NCBI GenBank assembly: GCA_910580005.1 | Contig: CAJTXH010000015.1 | Span: 1 to 32,306 of the forward strand | Source: an uncultured Lachnospiraceae bacterium | GTDB lineage: Bacteria; Bacillota; Clostridia; Lachnospirales; Lachnospiraceae | Length of the DNA: 32,306 nucleotides | Direction: 5' to 3' | Part shown: positions 23,293-32,282 of the stretch, piece after piece | How positions within the stretch are numbered: the stretch's first letter is position 1 | Layout of the letters: each line of letters starts with the position of its first letter | Made by a program: the position numbers and the translations under genes | The notes under the pieces: generated by a model | Seen by the model: the letters and a program-made list of their open reading frames with translations, nothing else | Databases searched by the model: none | What the model was told of the DNA's origin: nothing

Positions 23293-23324
23293 TCCAGATA
23301 AATACATAATTGGAAAACTGTTAA

Positions 23325-24578
23325 TCAAGAACATATAAAAAACATTTTTAATAAAATGTCTGCAAAATATCTGCGGTCTGTTTTATCTATGGTCTGTGAC
23401 ACTATAACTGGAACTTGTATATAAAGTTCCCCGTTTATAAAATATTTTTCATATCCTATAATATCACCAGAACGCACTGGTGCTTCAAGTTTCTGTGGAA
23501 GTTCATAATCCACTGTCACAACATCACTCTTTGACATAAGTATTGTAAAACTGCCAGCACTGGCACGTTTTACAGGTACAGACGGTTTCCGGCCTTCTGT
23601 TACCATTATATCAGGAAGTGGTGTACCAGCAGATATCCCTGCCTGGGTATAAGCTTTAAAACCATAATCCATAAGCTTTCTTGTATCTGACCATTTATAA
23701 CCTTTATTTGGAGGCCACCCACATGCAAGAACCGAAGAAACCAGTGTAATATTATTTCTTTTTGCTGCCCCACAGAAACAATAGCCTGCATTGCCAGTAA
23801 AACCTGTTTTTATGCCAAGCGCACCATTATAGCTTGTAAGAAAAGCATCTTTATTATTTACGGAATATGTACGTGTATTATCACAATTTGAAAACTGGTG
23901 TGACGGCGTCTGGACTATACCCATAAATTCCTTATTTTGTATTGCATATGCACCAATACAGCATAATTCATATGCTGTTGTGTAATGCCCGTCACTGTCA
24001 AGCCCGTTTGGTGTTACAAAATGTGTATTTGAAAGTCCCAGTTCTTCTGCTTTAAGGTTCATAAGTTTTGCAAACCCTTCAACACTTCCGCCAATATGCT
24101 CAGCTATTGCAACTGCTGTATCATTATGCGACTCAAGCATCAGCGAATAAAGCAAATCCCCAAGCCTGAATTTCTCCCCCTCTTTCATATTAAGCTGTAC
24201 ATCAGGCATTGAAGCCGCATATTTTGAAACAGTAACAATATCATCCTTATTGCCATTTTCGAGTGCAACAATGCATGTCATTATTTTAGTAGTGCTTGCC
24301 ATTGGAAGCTGTATATCTGCATCTTTGGAAGCAAGTATCCTGTTACTGTCTGCGTCAATAAGGCAATAGGCCTTTGAATACATCTTTGAAGGTTCACTTG
24401 CAGAAGATGTAATGCCAAGGCTCTCTGCTGTAATTTTCTGTGAAGGCGGCAGTACTGTTTCTTCATACTGCCCAAACGGGGCAAACCCTGACAGGAAATC
24501 TTTAGTATCATTTATATACGCAAGTGAAAGAAGTATAAGGCATATAGTATATATTACGCTGCTTAATAATTTTTGCAT
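23325..24578 (-). CDS. D-alanyl-D-alanine carboxypeptidase (DacF/PBP5 family)
   Basis: A serine peptidase that trims the terminal D-Ala from peptidoglycan pentapeptides outside the membrane. All three penicillin-binding motifs are visible: STTK at 95-98, SHN at 150-152 and KTG at 257-259. An N-terminal hydrophobic stretch (residues 5-21) is a signal peptide or anchor. A C-terminal PBP5-type beta domain (GRKPSVPVKRAS, PVRSGDIIGYEKY) ends in hydrophobic residues (ILLKMFFIC) that could attach it to the membrane. It is 417 aa, and GGGGAT precedes the ATG. It could belong to the vegetative or the sporulation class. Confidence 0.92.
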   Translation of the reverse strand: MQKLLSSVIYTICLILLSLAYINDTKDFLSGFAPFGQYEETVLPPSQKITAESLGITSSASEPSKMYSKAYCLIDADSNRILASKDADIQLPMASTTKIMTCIVALENGNKDDIVTVSKYAASMPDVQLNMKEGEKFRLGDLLYSLMLESHNDTAVAIAEHIGGSVEGFAKLMNLKAEELGLSNTHFVTPNGLDSDGHYTTAYELCCIGAYAIQNKEFMGIVQTPSHQFSNCDNTRTYSVNNKDAFLTSYNGALGIKTGFTGNAGYCFCGAAKRNNITLVSSVLACGWPPNKGYKWSDTRKLMDYGFKAYTQAGISAGTPLPDIMVTEGRKPSVPVKRASAGSFTILMSKSDVVTVDYELPQKLEAPVRSGDIIGYEKYFINGELYIQVPVIVSQTIDKTDRRYFADILLKMFFICS

Positions 24579-24705
24579 AAAAATATCCCCTTTGGAAAAC
24601 GCTGTCTTTCAAAATATATGATGCTAATGTCCAAATATTACAAGGTAAGATAAATTCTAATTATCTCCACTGCCATTTACAGATTTCCTGATAAGGGTTA
24701 TACTT

Positions 24706-24906
24706 TTATTTAAAAATAAAAATCTCCTCTATAGGCACACCTACTATTCTTGAAATATCAACTGCCAGTTTAAGCGAAGGGTTATATTGTGCCTTTTCCA
24801 GGCGCATAATTGTTTCACGGCGCACTCCGGCTTGTACTGCAAGCTGTTCTTGTGTCAGGTCTTTCATCTGCCTGTACTTTTTTAATCTGCATTCAAAATC
24901 TGGCAC
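24706..24906 (-). CDS. XRE-family transcriptional regulator (66 aa)
   Basis: A minimal Cro/C1-type DNA-binding protein, nearly all helix-turn-helix: CRLKKYRQMKDLTQEQLAVQ, then AGVRRETIMRLEKAQYNPSL and DISRIVGVPIEEIFIF. It belongs to the short YgzD/PadR-neighbour type common in Firmicutes. The start is GTG, 7 nt after GGGG. The gene begins 2 nt after the DUF3796 stop, so the two are co-expressed. It is the obvious candidate to bind the inverted repeats at the promoter of this pair (25603-25681), giving autoregulation. Confidence 0.92.
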   Translation of the reverse strand: MPDFECRLKKYRQMKDLTQEQLAVQAGVRRETIMRLEKAQYNPSLKLAVDISRIVGVPIEEIFIFK

Positions 24907-24908
24907 TT

Positions 24909-25586
24909 TTATTCCCCACTTTCATTACATTGCCCATCAATACAATCATTATCATAGTGATACAAAAGATACATACCAAGAAACATTTTAAGTGCTATTG
25001 AAAGTGCTACGGAAATAACAAAAGCAATTAACGTATATTCCATGTTTCCCATCAGGCTTCCCTGCCCTAGAAATAATGTTGCAATAAAAATAATTGAAAA
25101 TGCTATTTCATCTGCTGTTATCTGTGCTTTTATTTTATTTTCCTTGTACCTTTCATCTATAAAAGTGTTTGACATTTTTCCCTTATAGAAAAACCCAAAA
25201 AATCCAAAAAACATAAAAAATACAAATGGAAAAACTGTTTTATCTACACTGTAAGTCCAAAAGCCCAGAAAGCCAAACAGTCCAAAAAGCCCACAGTAAC
25301 CAAATCTTGGATTTAGTATCCTGGTATACTGCGCTTCTGTTTCCTTATGCCTGTTTATAATGACTGCCTTTACTAATAATGCAAAAATATACAATATATA
25401 TAAAGTAAAAAGTATCCCAGAAATAATTACAGGTAAATCCTTTAACCTGAAAACATATTCTGACATATCCATTGGTGCAATAAACCTTGCGTCATTAAAA
25501 ACTGCTGTATACAGGAAAGATGCAATTATAAGCAATAAACAAAACACGCCTAAAAAAATTATACGTTTTTTATTATTTTTCTTCAT
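24909..25586 (-). CDS. DUF3796 family membrane protein
   Basis: A membrane protein of unknown function. Two N-terminal helices (about 9-28 and 50-73) are followed by an aromatic-rich region, GLFGLFGFLGFWTY and FFMFFGFFGFFYKGKMSNTF. Then comes the soluble DERYKENKIKAQ motif typical of the family, and two more helices. 225 aa. AAGGAGG precedes the ATG. It is paired with a small XRE regulator, as these proteins commonly are, behind an operator-promoter. A sensor, immunity or stress role is possible, but nothing in the sequence decides it. Confidence 0.8.
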   Translation of the reverse strand: MKKNNKKRIIFLGVFCLLLIIASFLYTAVFNDARFIAPMDMSEYVFRLKDLPVIISGILFTLYILYIFALLVKAVIINRHKETEAQYTRILNPRFGYCGLFGLFGFLGFWTYSVDKTVFPFVFFMFFGFFGFFYKGKMSNTFIDERYKENKIKAQITADEIAFSIIFIATLFLGQGSLMGNMEYTLIAFVISVALSIALKMFLGMYLLYHYDNDCIDGQCNESGE

Positions 25587-25602
25587 AGTTCTGCCTCCTT
25601 AT

Positions 25603-25681
25603 GTGATATATTTGTCATTTAATAAGACAAATATATCACTTATAAAGAAGTCTGTCAATAAATATGAGATAATTATATCAC
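25603..25681 (-). promoter_or_regulatory. Promoter and operators of the DUF3796-XRE pair
   Basis: Minus strand: TTGACA (25653-25658), a 17-nt spacer and TATATT (25630-25635). A perfect 14-bp inverted repeat, GTGATATATTTGTC/GACAAATATATCAC (25603-25616 with 25626-25639, 9-nt centre), covers the -10 box and transcript start. A third copy of the half-site, matching 12 of 14 bases, lies at 25668-25681 upstream of the -35. The layout fits repression by the co-encoded XRE protein. Confidence 0.75.
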
Positions 25682-25695
25682 TTTTTATTACCTTA

Positions 25696-26385
25696 TTATT
25701 TCCAAGGACGCCTTTTTCCTGTCCAGCCTTTTTCTCTCCAATAGTCTGCATCTGCTTTGTTAAACCCGTTTTTCTGTACAATGCGCATTATATTAAAAAA
25801 TATCCTTGTTTTAAATGCTGGTTTTATATACCCATGTCTTTTCCTGATTTTAGCAGCCAGGACAGATGTCTTTTTATCAATACGTTTTTTTATCTTATCT
25901 GGTACACCATCCCATGAAACTGCCCTGACTGCCACACCATATTTGTAGGTTTTTCCTATCCCCCAAAAAAACATGCTGTCTGCCATATCCTTATTTGTAC
26001 TTTTAATGCCTGCGCCAGCAGCAGTTGAAATGCACACTGCCTGTTTAGAAAACATCTTATCCATGGGACGGTGTACCATCCATCTATAGCCATAATGGTC
26101 TAAGAAAGCTTTCATAGCACCTGTTACATGGTATACATAAACAGGGCTTGCAAGAATAATTACATCTGCATTATCTATTGCTTTTGTAAGTGGTCCAAGC
26201 TTGTTATAATGTGGACATAGCTTTTCTGATTTTTCAAAACATGCTGTACATCCAGTACAAAAAGAATTAAAATCTTTTGGCAGAAAAAATTCTGTAATAT
26301 CCCCACCTGTTTTTTCTGAAAGCATTCTAGCAATATGGTAAGTTGAACCTTTATGGCTTTGTCCATGTATAATTGTTATTTTCAT
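25696..26385 (-). CDS. Flavodoxin-fold NAD(P)H-dependent oxidoreductase
   Basis: An FMN-binding protein of the NADPH-dependent FMN reductase / iron-sulfur flavoprotein group. The N-terminus KITIIHGQSHKGSTYHIARM is the FMN-phosphate loop. FCTGCTACFEKSEKLCPH carries a cysteine cluster as in Isf-type proteins, which may bind Fe-S or serve redox roles. ASPVYVYHVTGAMKAFLDHYG is the second flavin segment. The basic C-terminal ~60 residues are a group-specific extension. 229 aa. AAAGGA lies before the ATG. The physiological substrate is unknown. Confidence 0.87.
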   Translation of the reverse strand: MKITIIHGQSHKGSTYHIARMLSEKTGGDITEFFLPKDFNSFCTGCTACFEKSEKLCPHYNKLGPLTKAIDNADVIILASPVYVYHVTGAMKAFLDHYGYRWMVHRPMDKMFSKQAVCISTAAGAGIKSTNKDMADSMFFWGIGKTYKYGVAVRAVSWDGVPDKIKKRIDKKTSVLAAKIRKRHGYIKPAFKTRIFFNIMRIVQKNGFNKADADYWREKGWTGKRRPWK

Positions 26386-26435
26386 TTATTGTCCTTTCCA
26401 TTATTACAATCCCCTAACACTGCCTGCTATTCCTG

Positions 26436-27185
26436 TTACACATGTAATTTCTTTAAAAATGCTTTTGTACGTTCATTTTCCGGATTATCTATCACATCTT
26501 CCGGCTTTCCTTCTTCAATTATTACACCACCATCCATAAATACAACCCTGTCTGAAACTGCCCTTGCAAAGTCAATTTCATGTGTTACTATTACCATTGT
26601 CATCTTCTCTGCGGCAAGGCTTTTTAAGACACGCAAAATCTCTGCTGTAATTTCCGGGTCAAGTGCTGATGTAGGCTCATCAAAATAAAGCATCTGCGGG
26701 TGGAGTGCCAGTGCCCTTGCAATAGCTACACGCTGCTGCTGTCCGCCTGAAAGTTCACATGGATATGCATTTTCCTTATCCTCAATGCCAACCTTTTTAA
26801 GAAGTTCCCTTGTTTCCCTGTAAACCTCTTCTTTATTCCTTTTCTGTATTACTATTGGAGCATCAGAAATATTTTTCATCACTGAAAAATGTGGAAACAG
26901 GTTAAAGTTCTGGAACACAAGCCCAAAGTTGGCACATGCCTGCTGTAACTCCTTTTTTGAAGGATATACTGCACCTTTATCCACAATTTTTTTGCCTATA
27001 TATGAAATTTCCCCATTATCAATATATTCAAGAAATGTTGCACACCTTAAAAGCGTAGATTTTCCAGAGCCAGACGGTCCTATAATTGAAACTACCTCAC
27101 CTTTTTCAACCTTTAAAGTTATATCTTTAAGCACAACTTTGCTTCCAAACCCCTTTTTAATATTATTCATTTCTAAGACACTCAT
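26436..27185 (-). CDS. Amino-acid ABC transporter ATP-binding protein (GlnQ-like)
   Basis: The cytoplasmic ATPase of a polar amino-acid importer. The Walker A GPSGSGKST is at 36-44, with a Q-loop FQNFNLFPH, the signature LSGGQQQRVAIARALA, Walker B MLYFDEPTSALDPE and switch VTHEIDFAR. At 249 aa it has the length and motifs of the PAAT group. GGAGGA precedes the ATG. It lies 14 nt after the fused binding protein/permease gene, so together they encode a complete importer. Confidence 0.95.
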   Translation of the reverse strand: MSVLEMNNIKKGFGSKVVLKDITLKVEKGEVVSIIGPSGSGKSTLLRCATFLEYIDNGEISYIGKKIVDKGAVYPSKKELQQACANFGLVFQNFNLFPHFSVMKNISDAPIVIQKRNKEEVYRETRELLKKVGIEDKENAYPCELSGGQQQRVAIARALALHPQMLYFDEPTSALDPEITAEILRVLKSLAAEKMTMVIVTHEIDFARAVSDRVVFMDGGVIIEEGKPEDVIDNPENERTKAFLKKLHV

Positions 27186-27199
27186 TATAAATCCTCCAT

Positions 27200-28804
27200 C
27201 TATTTGTAATAATCAAGACGCTTCTCAATTCTCTCCATTATAAAGGCAACGATAAAGTTAAATATATAATAAAATACTCCTGCCACAAACAAAGGGAGTA
27301 ATGATGTCTGGGCGGCTGCAATCTGTTTTGCCTTTGTAAACATTTCTGCATAGGAAAGCGCAAATGCAAGTGATGTATCCTTTACAAGCGTTATAACTTC
27401 ATTAGTTACAGGAGGCAGCACACGTTTAACCATCTGTGGGAATATTATCCTGGAAAATGTCTGTCCCCTGCTGTATCCCATAATCTGCGCCGCTTCCCTC
27501 TGCCCTTGTGGAATACTTTGTATTCCTGAACGGTATATCTCAGCAAAATATGCAGCATAATTTAATGAAAATCCAATAATTACAGCATAAAAACGGTAAG
27601 AATAAGGTGTTGAAATCTCAAATATGTAAAATGGTGCAAAAAATACAACAATAAGCTGCAACATAAGAGGAGTACCTCTCATAATTGAAATATATATCTT
27701 TGCTATCCATTGTATTATCTTAAATTTTGACATCCTTGCTGCCGCAATAACAAGCCCAAGTGGCATTGAAAATAAAATTGTAAGTACAAATATAGCAATT
27801 GTAGCAGCAAGTCCTGATGAAAGCTGTTTTATAATATGTGTAACACTAAGTTTCTTAACCTTTGGCACATCAGCTTTCACAACACTATTACCATTCTTAC
27901 TGCTTGCATCTTCCTTCTTAACTTCACGGCTGCCCACATTATCCTGGCTATCTCCAGCCATGGCAGGCACTTTGCTGCCATCTATATACGTAGTATCTTC
28001 AATGCTTAGACATACATTGTCCTGAAGCCCCCACTTTTTAGCAATGTTTTCAAAAGTGCCATCATCAAGCATTTCAAGCAATGCAAGCTGTACTTCATCC
28101 CTGAGTTCTGTATTGCCAGATTTAAAGCCTATTCCATACTTTTCTGTTGCAAGCCTCTCATCTAGCATTACAAACTTATCACCTTTTGATGAAAGCTGGT
28201 AAGATGCAACCCCTATATCCATTGCAATTGCATCAACCATTCCACTTTCAAGGTTCATAAAAGCAGAATTATAATCATCAACCTGCTGTAATTCTTTTAA
28301 CGATTTTGCAAGTGCCTTGTTTTCATCTGTGGCATTCTCCCCTTCCAGTGCTGCAAGCGCTGATGAATCAGCCTGTACTGCCAGGATTTTTCCAGATAAA
28401 TCTTTAAGCTTCTTAATTCCTGAACTGCTGCTGGTAATTACTACCTGGGAATTATCAACATACGGGGTTGACCATGTATATTCACTTTCCCTGCCGTTCA
28501 TTGTAAACCCATTCCATAAACATGAAATTGAGCCAGAATCAAGTTCTGAATCCTTAAAATCCCACTTAATAGGGCGTTTTACCAAAGACCAGCCCTTACG
28601 TTTACAGACTTCTTCTGCTAAATCTAAATCAAAACCTGTATAATCCCCGTTATCATCCATATACCCATATGGCGGGAACTCTGCATCAAAACCCACAATA
28701 AACTCCTGCTTTGCCTGGCAGACACTCCCTGCAAAAATAAATCCTGCAAATATTGCAGTTACAAACAGGTATAAAACCTTTTTAATAATCCTGGTATTAT
28801 CCAT
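27200..28804 (-). CDS. Amino-acid ABC transporter substrate-binding protein fused to permease
   Basis: A single 534-aa chain with two parts. Residues 1-32 are a signal or anchor. Residues about 34-280 form a type-3 solute-binding domain (FIVGFDAEFPPYGYMDDNGDYTGFDLDLAEEV). A linker of about 50 residues follows. Residues about 330-534 are a HisM-type permease with MRGTPLMLQLIVVFF and the EAAQIMGYSRGQTF loop that contacts the ATPase. The ligand is probably a polar amino acid such as glutamine or cystine, but the specificity is open. It lies 36 nt after the DHHW gene with no visible terminator, so read-through from upstream is possible. Confidence 0.94.
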   Translation of the reverse strand: MDNTRIIKKVLYLFVTAIFAGFIFAGSVCQAKQEFIVGFDAEFPPYGYMDDNGDYTGFDLDLAEEVCKRKGWSLVKRPIKWDFKDSELDSGSISCLWNGFTMNGRESEYTWSTPYVDNSQVVITSSSSGIKKLKDLSGKILAVQADSSALAALEGENATDENKALAKSLKELQQVDDYNSAFMNLESGMVDAIAMDIGVASYQLSSKGDKFVMLDERLATEKYGIGFKSGNTELRDEVQLALLEMLDDGTFENIAKKWGLQDNVCLSIEDTTYIDGSKVPAMAGDSQDNVGSREVKKEDASSKNGNSVVKADVPKVKKLSVTHIIKQLSSGLAATIAIFVLTILFSMPLGLVIAAARMSKFKIIQWIAKIYISIMRGTPLMLQLIVVFFAPFYIFEISTPYSYRFYAVIIGFSLNYAAYFAEIYRSGIQSIPQGQREAAQIMGYSRGQTFSRIIFPQMVKRVLPPVTNEVITLVKDTSLAFALSYAEMFTKAKQIAAAQTSLLPLFVAGVFYYIFNFIVAFIMERIEKRLDYYK

Positions 28805-28840
28805 TACTAAAGCTCTTCCTCTCTTAATATTATTTTATTG

Positions 28841-29968
28841 TTACAATTTTAATGCAAACTCCCTGTCCTGCATAAACTGTATTGTATTATAAAGCACAAG
28901 CACATCCGCTGGCTTATAATTGTTTAAAAGCTTTGTCATCCCTATATTTAAATGGCGCATATCTGCCACAACCACCTTTTCATAATCTTCTGCCAGAAAT
29001 GGAATCATGCAATTTGCAAAAGAATCTTTTACAATAAACAGCGTCTTATTATTTTTAACTCCGCCTGATATTTCAATGACTGCCTGGTTTCCGCCAAAAA
29101 ATACACTATACTTGTCTTTTTTATTTAAAAAACCTGTCTGGTAAAATGTATTTTCCGTTTTTTCGCCCATATTATATACAACTTTCATTTCATTTTCCGG
29201 TTCATAAATATTTATTTCATCTTTCTGTGAATACATATTTACTTTTGAAAATGTTGTACCAAGAAAATTTCCTGAAACTTTTTTAAATTTTTTCTTTGCT
29301 TCTGCAATTTTTTCATCCTTACCACATGCCTTATTATAAGCACTATAACCATACCACGCACCTTGCGTTGTCCAGTGGTGGTCTGTCCTGTAAAATATAT
29401 TTTCATCTGCGTGTTTATTTAAAATGCTGTAAATATCTATAAGTACATTATATGGAAGTTTCTTTTCCAGCTTATTATAAAATACATTTTCATTATAAGT
29501 TTCTGCAAAAGCTGGCAAACAGCTTTCAAGCGTAAATGTTTTAGACGGAACCATCATAACTTTTACATCCGAAACCTTTAAAGCTTCTTTAACAAATTTG
29601 CCAAGCACATTTATATTTTTATCCACAATTTTATTATTAATATCTTCTTTTGTATACTTTTCTAAAAGATAACCATTCTTCCCAAAATATACACCATTGG
29701 ACTCAGTTTTTCCAAATGCCCTCTCTGTAGCTGTCTGGAGTTTTACCCATGAATCCCTTCCTGGAAACTGGTCACTTAAATATATTTCATACTTCTTCTG
29801 GAATTTTCCATTCAGAACCCTTTTTACAGTAAACTTGGGAAATAACTGCAATGTCCTGTTTTCAACAGAAGAATATGTTTTATCCTTCTGTATGACACCA
29901 GCCGCCATTCCTGTAATAAGCATAAGAAAAAATACTGCCACTGGTAAAATCCTGGACAAATGTTTCAT
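28841..29968 (-). CDS. DHHW family protein (AlgJ/AlgX-like SGNH acetyltransferase partner)
   Basis: An extracytoplasmic, membrane-anchored protein of the DHHW/SGNH-like group that works with MBOAT proteins to O-acetylate surface polysaccharides. A hydrophobic N-terminal segment (ILPVAVFFLMLITGMAAGV) is followed by YLSDQFPGRDSWVKLQ, a partly conserved GKNGYLLEKY, and the signature TDHHWTTQGAWYGY that gives the family its name and probably supplies catalytic Asp/His. A late block, FIVKDSFANCMIPFLAEDYE, carries the Ser-containing motif. The frame is open to a GTG at 30034 with no ribosome site. The ATG at 29968 (GGTG 8 nt upstream) is preferred. It follows the MBOAT gene directly. Confidence 0.85.
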   Translation of the reverse strand: MKHLSRILPVAVFFLMLITGMAAGVIQKDKTYSSVENRTLQLFPKFTVKRVLNGKFQKKYEIYLSDQFPGRDSWVKLQTATERAFGKTESNGVYFGKNGYLLEKYTKEDINNKIVDKNINVLGKFVKEALKVSDVKVMMVPSKTFTLESCLPAFAETYNENVFYNKLEKKLPYNVLIDIYSILNKHADENIFYRTDHHWTTQGAWYGYSAYNKACGKDEKIAEAKKKFKKVSGNFLGTTFSKVNMYSQKDEINIYEPENEMKVVYNMGEKTENTFYQTGFLNKKDKYSVFFGGNQAVIEISGGVKNNKTLFIVKDSFANCMIPFLAEDYEKVVVADMRHLNIGMTKLLNNYKPADVLVLYNTIQFMQDREFALKL

Positions 29969-30080
29969 ATTTTGCACCAACCCCCAGGCAAAAATAACTG
30001 TACTCCTGGTCTTATCCTTTCTTCTTTTTTCCACTGCAAACTACCCAGGCTAAGATAATTTACTGGATATATCTGTCAAT

Positions 30081-31505
30081 TTAAAACCTAAAATACAAAA
30101 ATGGGTTATATGTCCCATTTACCAGATATGAAACTGATATAATAAATACAACAGCCACAAAAACTGCCTGGAAAATCCCCTTACAGGTTTCATTTCTGTA
30201 ACAGAGCCACGCCCCTGCCTTAGCCGGAATATTTGTACTTCCAATTATTAAAACAATAAAAAGCACAATATTACTAACAACCAGATACATTGTACCTTTG
30301 CTGTTTAATCCTGCTTCTGCCAGCCCTGCCATTGCTTTTACAAAAACCCTGTGCTGTGTTATATCTTCCCATGCAAAAAACAGCCAGCCTGCATAAACCA
30401 CAAATATTGCATATATATGGCTTAACACTGCTGGAATTTTATCCAGTATCTTTAAAAACCCAAGTTTTTCTATTAGCAGGAAAAAGCAGAAATACATCCC
30501 CCATGCTATAAAATTAAGGCTTGCCCCATGCCACAAGCCTGTTAAAAACCATACAATAAAAATATTTAAAAAAGTCCTGGGAATACCCTTTCTGCTGCCT
30601 CCTAATGGAATATAGACATATTCTTTAAACCATGTGCCAAGCGAAATGTGCCATCTGCGCCAGAACTCAGTAATACTTTTAGACATATATGGATAATTAA
30701 AATTCTCTGGAATTTTAAAGCCAAAAACCGCCATAAGTCCTATAGCCATATCTGAATATCCTGAAAAATCAAAGTATATCTGGAATGCAAACATTAAAAG
30801 CCCAAACCATGCAGATAATGTAGTAAGCTCTCCAGCCTGGGAAGCTGTAACTGTTTTAAAAATTTCCCCTGCCTGGTTTGCAAGTATTACTTTTTTGCCA
30901 AGCCCGGCTGTAAACCTTACTGCACCATAAGATAACTTATCTAATGATGTACTTCTTTCCCTTAATAAAACAGCAATATCTTTAAACCTTACAACTGGCC
31001 CTGCTATAAGTTGTGGGAACATTGCAACATAAGCACCAAAATTTATTATACTTTTTTCAGGTTCTGCCTCTCCCCTGTAAATATCTATTGTATATGACAT
31101 AGTCTGGAATGTATAAAATGATATTCCTATTGGAAGCGCAAACTCCTTTACTTTAATATCCATGCCGCTTATGCCATTCCAAAGGCCTGTTACAAAACCT
31201 GAATACTTAAATACACCTAAAAGAGACAGGTTGGTTACTGCTGATAAAAACACACAAAACCTTGCTGCATTTTTTTTATCCCTGCTTATAAAATATCCTG
31301 CAAGTCCTCCATTTACATAATCAACTACTGTTGAAAAAAGCATAAGGACAATATATACAGGTTCTCCCCAAGCATAAAATATGATGCTTGCAAGAAACAG
31401 CACCAGGTTTTTCCAAGTATTCTTAAAACAGCCTGGTGCTATAAAATAAATAACCAGGACACATGGCAGAAAGCGGAATAAAAACAGCAGGCTGCTAAAT
31501 ACCAT
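30081..31505 (-). CDS. MBOAT family O-acyltransferase (AlgI-like)
   Basis: A polytopic membrane acyltransferase that passes acetyl groups across the membrane for polymer O-acetylation. The 474-aa protein has about ten hydrophobic segments. It carries family marks such as LPIGISFYTFQTMSYTIDIYRG, FPQLIAGPVVRF, YFDFSGYSDMAIGL, ITEFWRRWHISLGTWFKEYVYIPLGGSR and the catalytic-His block GLWHGASLNFIAWG. These are the AlgI/DltB-type motifs. GGGGGA precedes the ATG. It sits between the DUF4358 and DHHW genes. The acceptor polymer is unknown. Confidence 0.93.
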   Translation of the reverse strand: MVFSSLLFLFRFLPCVLVIYFIAPGCFKNTWKNLVLFLASIIFYAWGEPVYIVLMLFSTVVDYVNGGLAGYFISRDKKNAARFCVFLSAVTNLSLLGVFKYSGFVTGLWNGISGMDIKVKEFALPIGISFYTFQTMSYTIDIYRGEAEPEKSIINFGAYVAMFPQLIAGPVVRFKDIAVLLRERSTSLDKLSYGAVRFTAGLGKKVILANQAGEIFKTVTASQAGELTTLSAWFGLLMFAFQIYFDFSGYSDMAIGLMAVFGFKIPENFNYPYMSKSITEFWRRWHISLGTWFKEYVYIPLGGSRKGIPRTFLNIFIVWFLTGLWHGASLNFIAWGMYFCFFLLIEKLGFLKILDKIPAVLSHIYAIFVVYAGWLFFAWEDITQHRVFVKAMAGLAEAGLNSKGTMYLVVSNIVLFIVLIIGSTNIPAKAGAWLCYRNETCKGIFQAVFVAVVFIISVSYLVNGTYNPFLYFRF

Positions 31506-31520
31506 ATAGGTGTCCCCCGT

Positions 31521-32096
31521 TTACTTTTTAAATGATGAATTAATAGTATCTATAATTTTCTTGATTTCATCTTTATATGCCTCTATAACCTGCTCCTCTG
31601 TACTGTTTTCCTCCATTTTGCTGTCAACATGCCCAAGCAGGAGGAAAAATACATAATTATCTTTGACATATACCTTTGATGCCTGTATCTTCAATAAATT
31701 CGAAGGATACTGTATAGTGTCATTAATAAGCATCTTCCTGTAAGCTGAGAGCTTATTTTTAATCTTTTTCTTTGTATTTTTATTCTTGGCTTTAGCAATT
31801 ACCAGCGTATCAACATGTCCACTCATCATCGGGATTTCTGCAATAACATCCGTGTACCATGAAGACTGTAATCCAAAACGCTCATTTATTTTATCTTTTG
31901 CCAGCAACATATTTGCAAGATAATTTTCACCAAGAAGGTCTGCTATTGCCTTGCGGAGTTTCTTTACTGACGGGGCTTTAACCTTCTTCTTTGCCGCCTC
32001 TGCAACAACTGCATTATCATTTAATACTGGCACATGTGCAGCACTCCCTGCTGCCAGTGAAGCTGCCAGCATAACAGCTAATAATTTTTTTCTCAT
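31521..32096 (-). CDS. DUF4358-like secreted protein
   Basis: A 191-aa exported protein, probably of the DUF4358 family, which often accompanies MBOAT/DHHW genes in Clostridia. The signal peptide (MRKKLLAVMLAASLAAGSAA...) has no lipobox cysteine. The mature part contains FGLQSSWYTDVIAEIPMMSG, then HVDTLVIAKAK, a lysine-rich stretch (KNTKKKIKNKL) and DNYVFFLLLGHVDSK, all in the expected order. Function is unknown; a role in surface-polymer modification is inferred from position only. AAAGGAAGG precedes the ATG. It is the first gene of the three-gene module. Confidence 0.72.
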   Translation of the reverse strand: MRKKLLAVMLAASLAAGSAAHVPVLNDNAVVAEAAKKKVKAPSVKKLRKAIADLLGENYLANMLLAKDKINERFGLQSSWYTDVIAEIPMMSGHVDTLVIAKAKNKNTKKKIKNKLSAYRKMLINDTIQYPSNLLKIQASKVYVKDNYVFFLLLGHVDSKMEENSTEEQVIEAYKDEIKKIIDTINSSFKK

Positions 32097-32219
32097 AATT
32101 TACCTTCCTTTCTTCATTTTGTACTCTTCCAAAATAAACAGACACTGATAACCAGAACCTGATGTTAATATAAATAAGCACTGTATTATAAGTCTTACTC
32201 CCACAGATACTATAAAGAC

Positions 32220-32248
32220 AGTATAACTTACTTATACAAATAATACAA
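32220..32248 (-). promoter_or_regulatory. Promoter of the DUF4358-MBOAT-DHHW module
   Basis: Minus strand: TTGTAT (32243-32248), a 17-nt spacer and TATACT (32220-32225). The leader is about 117 nt. Confidence 0.6.
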
Positions 32249-32282
32249 TATATTTTATTTTCTACCACGTCCATTTCATAAA

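Noticed and set aside
32017..32274. An 85-codon minus-strand frame at the right end
   Set aside because: It overlaps the DUF4358 signal peptide in another frame and includes the predicted promoter, so it is not a gene.
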